Origin: Dactylosporangium sucinum
Lineage (GTDB): Bacteria; Actinomycetota; Actinomycetes; Mycobacteriales; Micromonosporaceae
Direction: 5' to 3'
DNA: 64,000 nucleotides
Assembly: GCF_014647515.1 (NCBI RefSeq)
Contig: NZ_BMPI01000028.1
Coordinates: 1-64,000, forward strand
The translations under genes and the position numbers were made by a program. Positions 58,704-64,000 of this stretch are shown here, one piece after another (within the stretch, counting starts at the first letter, position 1; each line of letters opens with the position of its first letter). Under the pieces are notes generated by a model. That model made no database searches, had not been told where the DNA came from, and worked only from the letters and a program-made list of their open reading frames with translations.

Positions 58704-59945
58704 GTGCGACCACATGTGGAACTCATCCACGAGGACGACTACATCTGGCACGTCGCCGAACTGGTCGGCGGCGAGGGCCGCGCCAGCGAGCGCCGGCTCT
58801 CCGTGGACGAGGAGGACGGCTCGTCATCGCTGCGCGTCGACTTCCACACCGACTGGGGACGCTCTCCCGGCATCCACCACGCCAACACTGAGTACCACGT
58901 GCTCAAGGGCTCGATGACGTACGGCGGCAAGACGTTCGGTCCCGGTGCGTACGTCTACGCGCCGAAGGGCGTTCCGACCGACGCCATCACCTTCACCGAG
59001 GGCACCCAGATCCTGCACTACCGTGAGTACGGCGACGCCGGCTTCGACCGGGTGGAGTCGATCCAGGCACCGCGCTGGAGCGACGCCCGCGAGGACGTCA
59101 CCGTCCTGGACACCGCGGCGATGCAGTGGGACGCGGTGCCCAACGCCGGGCCCATGCCCGGCCTGTTCATCAAGTACCTGCACGTGGACCCGGTGACCGG
59201 CTTCTACACCAGGCTGGTCCACGCCCAGGAGGGCTGGAGCGACCACCGCGTCGCCCACCACCCCTGCTACGAGGAGGCCTACACCACCCAGGGCCGGATG
59301 ACCTACAACTTCGGTGACCTGGACCTCGGCACCTACTTCTTCCGGCCCGCCCGCATCAAGCACGGCCACTTCGTCGCGGACAAGGGCGGCACCACGTGGC
59401 TGCTGCGCTCGGACGGCGAGCTGCACAACTGGTACTCCGAGAACGAATGGGTCCGCTGGGGCGCCGACGCGGTCAACTACGGCCCCGGTGGCGGCCGGAT
59501 GCGCTGGTCGCAGTCCACGCACGACCGCGCCAGCGGCCCGTCCTCGCGCAGCGAGGCCGACCTGGAGGCCCTGCAGGCGTCGGTCCGGCACTCGCACAGC
59601 CTCGGCGACACCGACTCCGCCTACGTGCCGCACGCGCAGCGCGTGGACCCGAGCATCATCGCCATCGCCAAGGCCCTCGACGCGGCCAACCTCCAGGGCG
59701 GTCACGGCCAGGAGCACGACCACGACCACGACCACGGTCACGAGCACGGTCACGAGCACCCCCACCTCGACTGGGGGGCCTCGCCGGCGTCACTCGAGCA
59801 CCCGCACGAGCGCACCGACGAAGGCGCCTACAACTGGGGCTTCAGCCGCGCAATCCGTCCGGGCGAGGAGATCCCGGCACCCATCCTGTCGTCACTGCCG
59901 GTCCGCTCCCGCTCTCGCGGGCGCTGGGACGGCGACGGTATGTGA
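58704..59945 (+). CDS. Bicupin with His/Asp/Glu-rich metal-binding tail
   Basis: 413 residues from GTG 58704 (AAGGGA upstream). Two cupin barrels: residues 40-110 (HHANTEYHVLKGSMTYGGKT, FGPGAYVYAPKGVPTDAI) and 165-245 (HHPCYEEAYTTQGRMTYNFG, TYFFRPARIKHGHFVADKGG), each with His/Glu/His sets able to hold Fe or Mn. A linker follows, then at about 336-356 a stretch of alternating His with Asp or Glu (QEHDHDHDHGHEHGHEHPHL), as in metallochaperones and Ni/Zn storage tails. Probably a metal-dependent dioxygenase, isomerase or lyase; the tail may load its metal. First of four catabolic genes in a row. Confidence 0.85.
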   Translation: MRPHVELIHEDDYIWHVAELVGGEGRASERRLSVDEEDGSSSLRVDFHTDWGRSPGIHHANTEYHVLKGSMTYGGKTFGPGAYVYAPKGVPTDAITFTEGTQILHYREYGDAGFDRVESIQAPRWSDAREDVTVLDTAAMQWDAVPNAGPMPGLFIKYLHVDPVTGFYTRLVHAQEGWSDHRVAHHPCYEEAYTTQGRMTYNFGDLDLGTYFFRPARIKHGHFVADKGGTTWLLRSDGELHNWYSENEWVRWGADAVNYGPGGGRMRWSQSTHDRASGPSSRSEADLEALQASVRHSHSLGDTDSAYVPHAQRVDPSIIAIAKALDAANLQGGHGQEHDHDHDHGHEHGHEHPHLDWGASPASLEHPHERTDEGAYNWGFSRAIRPGEEIPAPILSSLPVRSRSRGRWDGDGM

Positions 59946-59993
59946 CCCGGTTCGAGCTCGTCCGCTGAGCAGGATGCAGCAAAGCGCCGCACC

Positions 59994-60025
59994 CGCGGCC
60001 GTCGACCTCCGCGTCGACGGCCGCG
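59994..60025 (+). terminator. GC hairpin between the bicupin and the VOC gene
   Basis: CGCGGCCGTCGAC (59994-60006) and its exact complement (60013-60025) with a six-base loop, 49 bases after the bicupin stop. Either the end of the binding-protein/bicupin transcript or an internal processing element before the VOC gene. Confidence 0.65.
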
Positions 60026-60131
60026 AGGCGTCCACCCGCCGGCGGACCATATCCGGCCGTGGTCCGGCTCCGCCGCAGCGCGCTGCGCGGCCGGGCCGCT
60101 GGCATCGACGTCCGTAACACGAAGGAGAAGC

Positions 60132-61073
60132 GTGAGCAGCCCAGGTCGCGGCGTCCTCGGCCCGGTCATCGTCACCGCCGACACGCAGGCACACGTCGGG
60201 TTCTTCACCGAGGTGCTCGGCCTCGAGATGCGCGGTCAGGTGGAGCGCGACGCCGCCGAGGCGGAGCGGATGTGGTCCTTCGGCCAGCCGGTCCTGGAGA
60301 CCGCGCTGGTCACGCCGGGCACGTACGGCACGGTGCGGCTGCTGCAGTTCGCCGCCTCCGCGTCGGCGGACACCGTGCGCAGCCCGGAGACCGGAGACCG
60401 GCGCGACGCGTTCAAGGTCATCGACTTCTACTGCCCCGACCCGGACTCGGTCGAGGAGCACGCCGTGCGCATGGGCGCGCGCAAGCTCAAGCCGACCGCC
60501 AGCTACGAGACGGGCGGGCTCTCCTTCTCCGAGACCCATCTCTGGGTCGGCGACGGCGTGGTCTGCGCCCTCTGCGCCGGCGACCGGGAGGATTTCGGCA
60601 GGTTCGTGCGGGTCCGCGACCGGGTGGCGTCCGAGGTGATGAGCGTGTCGGCTCCGGTCCACGACGCACGCGCGGCGCACCGTTTCTACCGCGAGATCCT
60701 GGGCCTGGAGCAGGTCATGGAGTACGGATTCGCCGACGAGTCGTTCCAGCACATGGTGGGGCTGGCCGACGACGGCGGCATCAGCGCCGTCAACTACGGC
60801 AGCGACCTGCGTGACCCCTTCATCGGGATCATCGACTACGGCCCCGGCGACCCGGCCATGACGTTGCGTGACGCCCGGCCGCCGAGCCGCGGCATCATCG
60901 CCTGCACCGTGGCCGTCGACTCGGTCGCGGACGTGCTCGGCCGCGCCGCCGGCGCCGGGCTGTCCGCCACGGAGCCGATACATACCGAACTTGCCCCGTG
61001 GGGACCGACGACGAGCGCCCTGGTCCGGTCGCCCAACGGGATCCTGCACCACATTGTCGCCGCTACGACCTGA
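60132..61073 (+). CDS. Double-VOC domain protein (extradiol dioxygenase/glyoxalase superfamily)
   Basis: 313 residues from GTG 60132 with GGAGA four bases upstream. Two VOC units: LGPVIVTADTQAHVGFFTEV, LGLEM at the start, ended by ETHLWVGDGVVCALCAG, and MSVSAPVHDARAAHRFYREI, LGLEQVMEYGFAD, ending SALVRSPNGILHHIVA. The usual His-His-Glu metal set of extradiol dioxygenases is not complete: the first residues of each unit are Val/Ala where His is expected. So it may be a metal-free or differently liganded lyase. Located directly upstream of the cyclase-type hydrolase. Confidence 0.82.
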   Translation: MSSPGRGVLGPVIVTADTQAHVGFFTEVLGLEMRGQVERDAAEAERMWSFGQPVLETALVTPGTYGTVRLLQFAASASADTVRSPETGDRRDAFKVIDFYCPDPDSVEEHAVRMGARKLKPTASYETGGLSFSETHLWVGDGVVCALCAGDREDFGRFVRVRDRVASEVMSVSAPVHDARAAHRFYREILGLEQVMEYGFADESFQHMVGLADDGGISAVNYGSDLRDPFIGIIDYGPGDPAMTLRDARPPSRGIIACTVAVDSVADVLGRAAGAGLSATEPIHTELAPWGPTTSALVRSPNGILHHIVAATT

Positions 61074-61121
61074 TCCGTGAGCGGTCCCCGCCGCACCGAC
61101 GAGAGAGTTTGAGGAAACCAC

Positions 61122-61952
61122 GTGACGACCGAGTCTGCCCTTTCCCTGGATCCAGTGTGGGAACGGCTGGGCCGAGGGCGGGTCATCGACCTCGCCCAGC
61201 CGATGCATCAGGGCATGCCGCAGTCGGCGAACCATCCACCGTTCCGGATGGTCGTCGAGCGCCGCCACGGCGACATGGTCCGGCCCGACGGCGGCTCGGC
61301 GGCGAACGAGTTGATCGTCACGGGCGGGCACGTCGGCACACACGTGGACGCGCTGGGCCACGTGTCCCAGGACGGCAGGGTCCACGGCGGCATGGCGGCC
61401 GAGGCGATCCAGTCGAACCGGGGCCTGGCCCAGCTCGGCATCGACGCCTTCGAGCCGTTCGTGGGGCGCGGCGTCCTGCTCGACGTCGCCCGCCTGCACG
61501 GGATCCCTGTGCTCCCCGCGGGGTATGAGATCACCCCTGAGGATCTCGAGGCGGCCGCCGCACTGGCCAAGGTGGAGCTGCGCCCCACGGACGCGGTGCT
61601 CGTCGGCACCGGATGGTCGAGGCTGTGGCCTGACCACGAACGGTTCATCGGCCGGGCCGGCGGGGTGCCCGGACCCGGTGAGGCAGCCGCGCGCTGGCTG
61701 GTCGACCGGGGCGTGCGGGTGGTAGGCGGCGAGACCATCGCGTTCGAGCGGCTGGCGCCGGGCGCCGGGCACGCCACACTGCCGGTTCATCGCGTGCTCC
61801 TGGTGGAGAGCGGCGTGAACATCATCGAGACGATGCGCCTGCACGAACTTCTGGACACCCAGGTCGCGGAGTTCCTCTTCGTGCTCGCGCCGCTGTCCAT
61901 CGTCGGCGCCACCGGGTCGCCGGTCCGGCCGTTGGCGGTCATCGGTGAGTGA
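61122..61952 (+). CDS. Cyclase-family metal-dependent hydrolase (kynurenine formamidase-like)
   Basis: 276 residues from GTG 61122. The family motif GGHVGTHVDALGHVSQDG (His-x-Gly-Thr-His-x-Asp-x-x-x-His, residues about 66-83) gives the metal site; VIDLAQPMHQGMPQSANHPP precedes and GETIAFERLAPGAGHATLPV, HRVLLVESGVNIIE follow. Members hydrolyse N-formyl amides, isatin or lactones. Its stop overlaps the start of the PrpD-type gene by eight bases. Confidence 0.9.
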   Translation: MTTESALSLDPVWERLGRGRVIDLAQPMHQGMPQSANHPPFRMVVERRHGDMVRPDGGSAANELIVTGGHVGTHVDALGHVSQDGRVHGGMAAEAIQSNRGLAQLGIDAFEPFVGRGVLLDVARLHGIPVLPAGYEITPEDLEAAAALAKVELRPTDAVLVGTGWSRLWPDHERFIGRAGGVPGPGEAAARWLVDRGVRVVGGETIAFERLAPGAGHATLPVHRVLLVESGVNIIETMRLHELLDTQVAEFLFVLAPLSIVGATGSPVRPLAVIGE

Positions 61953-63363
61953 CGTGACACAGGTCCAGCAGCTCGCCGCCTTCGCCGCCGGCTGCCGCGA
62001 CGAACTTCCGGCGCACGTCGCCGAGGACGTCACCAACCGCATCATCGACACGGTGGGCAACATGCTGGCCGGGCGAGCCGAGGCCACCGACCGCAGCGAC
62101 TCCGGACTGGCCGTGCAGCGCGTCGTGCAGGAGTGGGGCGGCCGGCCGCAGGCGGCCGTGGTCGGCGACGCGCAGCGGCTGCCCGCGGTATCCGCCGCGC
62201 TGGTCAACGGGGCCTTCGCGCACGCACTGGATTTCGACGACACACATCTGCCCTCGGTACTGCATCCCAGCGCCTCGGTGGTGCCGGCGGCGCTGGCCGC
62301 CGCCGAATCGGTGCGCGCCCGGGGGACCGACGTGGTCGCCGCCGTGGCGGCGGGCATCGAGGTCTGTAACCGGCTGGGGATGGCTTCGTACCTGCCGAGC
62401 CTGCGCAATTCGCTGTTCTTCGAGAAGGGCTTCCACGCCACGTCGATCTGCGGCACGATCGGCGCCGCGGTCGCAGCCGGCATGCTCTACGGCCTGGACG
62501 CCGACGGCCTCGCCTCGGCGATCGGCGTCGCGGCGAGCATGGGTGCGGGCATCCTGGAGGCCAACCGGACGGGTGGCACGGTCAAGAAGATCCACTGCGG
62601 CTGGGCCGCGCACGGCGGCATCGCTGCCGCGGCACTGGCCCGGGAGGGCGTGACCGGCCCACCGACCGTGCTGGAGGGGCGGTTCGGCTTCTTCGCCGCC
62701 TACCTGGACGGGCAGTACGACAGCCCCGCGATGCTCGACGATCTCGGCACCCGGTGGGAGCTGCTGCGCACCGTCTACAAGCCGTACCCCTCCAACCACT
62801 TCACGCACCCGGGCATCGACTGCGCCCTGGCGCTGCGGGCCGGCGGCCTGGACCCGGCGGACATCACCGAGATCGAGCTCGGTGTCGCCGGGCCGACGCT
62901 TCGCACCATCGGCGAGCCCCGAGCGGCGAAAGTCCGCCCGGCATCGGCGTACCACGCGAAGTTCTCCGGGCCGTTCACCATCGCCACCGCGCTGCTGGGC
63001 GGCGGCGGTCTCGGGGTCTACCTCGACGACTTCGTCCCCGGTGCGGAGACAGACCCTGACCGGCTCGCCCTGGCGAACCGGGTGACCTGCGTCGACGACC
63101 CGCGGGCCAGCGAGATCTTCCCGAACGCGTTTGCCGCGGTGCTGACCGTACGGACCCGGGGCGGCGCCGTCCTCAGCCACCGGGTCGACTCCTCCAGGGG
63201 CGGTCCCGAGCACCCGTTGACGCTCGCCGACCACCGCCTGAAGTTCCGGCTCAACGCCGGCCGGGCCCTTCCCGAGGAGCGGGTCACGCAACTCGAGGAG
63301 GCGGCGACGGCGTTGGCCGGCGGCGAACCGGTCGACCGCCTGCTCGCGCTGACCCTTCCCTGA
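61945..63363 (+). CDS. MmgE/PrpD family protein
   Basis: 472 residues from GTG 61945. PrpD signatures: IIDTVGNMLAGRAEATD, AALVNGAFAHALDFDDTHLP with the conserved DFDDTH, FHATSICGTIGAAVAAGMLY, GTVKKIHCGWAAHGGIAAAA, YKPYPSNHFTHPGIDCALAL, SAYHAKFSGPFTIATALLGG. Known relatives are 2-methylcitrate dehydratase, cis-aconitate decarboxylase and iminodisuccinate epimerase, all acting on small polycarboxylates. Without PrpB/PrpC nearby, 2-methylcitrate is unlikely; a dehydration, decarboxylation or epimerisation of a pathway acid is more probable. Confidence 0.9.
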   Translation: MSDVTQVQQLAAFAAGCRDELPAHVAEDVTNRIIDTVGNMLAGRAEATDRSDSGLAVQRVVQEWGGRPQAAVVGDAQRLPAVSAALVNGAFAHALDFDDTHLPSVLHPSASVVPAALAAAESVRARGTDVVAAVAAGIEVCNRLGMASYLPSLRNSLFFEKGFHATSICGTIGAAVAAGMLYGLDADGLASAIGVAASMGAGILEANRTGGTVKKIHCGWAAHGGIAAAALAREGVTGPPTVLEGRFGFFAAYLDGQYDSPAMLDDLGTRWELLRTVYKPYPSNHFTHPGIDCALALRAGGLDPADITEIELGVAGPTLRTIGEPRAAKVRPASAYHAKFSGPFTIATALLGGGGLGVYLDDFVPGAETDPDRLALANRVTCVDDPRASEIFPNAFAAVLTVRTRGGAVLSHRVDSSRGGPEHPLTLADHRLKFRLNAGRALPEERVTQLEEAATALAGGEPVDRLLALTLP

Positions 63364-63366
63364 CGG

Positions 63367-64000
63367 ATGCGAGCCTCGGCTCGCGCCATCATGACCAGCG
63401 CCGCCGGGCTGGGGCTGGTCATGATGGACAACACCGCCGTGACGCTGGCGTTGCCGGCGATCGCGGCCTCGCTCGGCGCGGTGGTCGCGGACCTGCAATG
63501 GGTGCTGTCCGCCCCGCTGCTGGCGGCAGCCGTGGTGCTGCCGCTGGCCGGCGCGATCGGTGACCGCTACGGGGCGCTGCGGGCCATGCGAATCGGCCTG
63601 CTCGTCTTCGCCGTCGCGGCGCTCGTCGTCGCGACGAGCCCCGATGTGGTCACGCTGATCGTCGCGCGGGCAGCGCAGGGCGTCGGCCAGGCGTTCATGC
63701 TGCCCAACGGGGCGGCCCTGCTCGCCGCGAACGTTCCGGTCGCCCGCCGCACCCGGGCGGTGAGCACCTGGATCTCGGTCAGCTCGCTCGGGCTGGTGCT
63801 GGGGCCGCTCGGCGGCGGGCTGGCGATCGAGCACCTCGGCTGGCGATGGCTGTTCGCGGGGCACCTCCTCGTCGCCGTCGCCGGCATCATCGGCACGCGC
63901 CGGCTGAGCGACTCCGAACACCGCTCGCCCCATCCGATCGACCTCCGGGGCGTCGTGGCCGGCGGCGCCGCCCTGTTCTGCACGTGTTTCGGGCTCATCG
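63367..64000 (+). CDS. MFS transporter, DHA2 (EmrB/QacA) type, 3' end outside window
   Basis: The frame is open from ATG 63367 to the window end (211 residues). MMDNTAVTLALPAIAASLGA matches the LDxTIVNVALP motif of 14-helix drug transporters; DLQWVLSAPLLAAAVVLPLA, GAIGDRYGALRAMRIGLLVF (motif A), ARAAQGVGQAFMLPNGAALL, and VSSLGLVLGPLGGGLAIEHL, GWRWLF (motif C) follow. Three bases after the PrpD-type stop, so co-transcribed; it may export a pathway intermediate or toxic by-product. Confidence 0.9.
   Translation, partial: MRASARAIMTSAAGLGLVMMDNTAVTLALPAIAASLGAVVADLQWVLSAPLLAAAVVLPLAGAIGDRYGALRAMRIGLLVFAVAALVVATSPDVVTLIVARAAQGVGQAFMLPNGAALLAANVPVARRTRAVSTWISVSSLGLVLGPLGGGLAIEHLGWRWLFAGHLLVAVAGIIGTRRLSDSEHRSPHPIDLRGVVAGGAALFCTCFGLI

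Noticed and set aside
59707..59770. Short tandem DNA repeat that might suggest a CRISPR or VNTR
   Set aside because: The repeat unit is six to nine bases and in frame with the His/Asp/Glu tail of the bicupin; there are no spacers or cas genes.
59892..62483. Long minus-strand open frame (863 codons) over the VOC, cyclase and PrpD genes
   Set aside because: Antisense shadow: the plus-strand genes have intact motifs (HxGTHxD, DFDDTH) and ribosome binding sites; the minus-strand translation has none.
61945..63363. Assignment as 2-methylcitrate dehydratase PrpD
   Set aside because: No methylcitrate synthase or lyase genes are present and the MmgE/PrpD family covers several other reactions.

Overview
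The window is very GC-rich and carries F420-type luciferase-like oxidoreductases, an AfsR-type BTAD/NB-ARC/TPR regulator, a NarL-type membrane histidine kinase, tiny tightly coupled operons with frequent GTG starts and a secreted chitin/cellulose-binding protein. This points to a filamentous actinomycete, most likely Micromonosporaceae-like (inference from gene content; no rRNA or tRNA gene is visible to settle it).

Layout. (1) 1-2754: a partial secreted CBM5/12-FnIII protein whose ribosome binding site lies in a perfect 13-bp inverted repeat, a leucine-rich-repeat-like protein and a GH130 glycoside phosphorylase. (2) 3016-21412, minus strand: an 18-gene run with near-continuous ATGA overlaps, encoding CoA activation (acyl-CoA ligase, CaiB/BaiF CoA transferase), four acyl-CoA dehydrogenases, enoyl-CoA hydratase, two SDRs, a thiolase, an unusual hydroxyisobutyrate-dehydrogenase/thiolase fusion, an IclR regulator inside the run and a complete branched-chain-amino-acid-type (Liv) ABC importer. 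A divergent pair (LLM oxidoreductase, two-domain MaoC/HadAB-type dehydratase, 21745-23648) belongs with it. Together they look like an uptake plus beta-oxidation system for a branched or alicyclic carboxylic acid.

(3) 23723-30718: a TIR-STAND NTPase and an XRE/helical-repeat regulator on the minus strand, divergent from four small unknown proteins (three with one N-terminal membrane helix) and a classical AAA ATPase with a substrate-threading pore loop. The four small proteins appear to share a short C-terminal module around a D-D-L-P-x-x-V-R motif. This is the best candidate for an undescribed (conflict/defence-like) system here. (4) 30719-38583: a lipoprotein coupled to an AfsR-like STAND regulator, a tiny secreted protein next to a CHAP/peptidoglycan-binding protein, a TetR regulator facing a FAD monooxygenase, and a frameshifted phosphotransferase relic.

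(5) 38584-64000: a histidine kinase, then a second catabolic island: two complete peptide/nickel-type (Opp/Dpp) ABC importers, a nitrilase-fold protein lacking the catalytic cysteine, a DUF1838 protein, an LLM oxidoreductase, a bicupin with a His/Asp/Glu-rich tail, a double-VOC protein, a cyclase-type hydrolase, an MmgE/PrpD protein and an MFS exporter running off the edge. Two paralogous IclR regulators and a GntR/FCD regulator sit between the importers. A 13-bp motif of the form GGAAC-N3-GTTTC recurs in five of the intergenic regions of this island and is proposed as the IclR operator.
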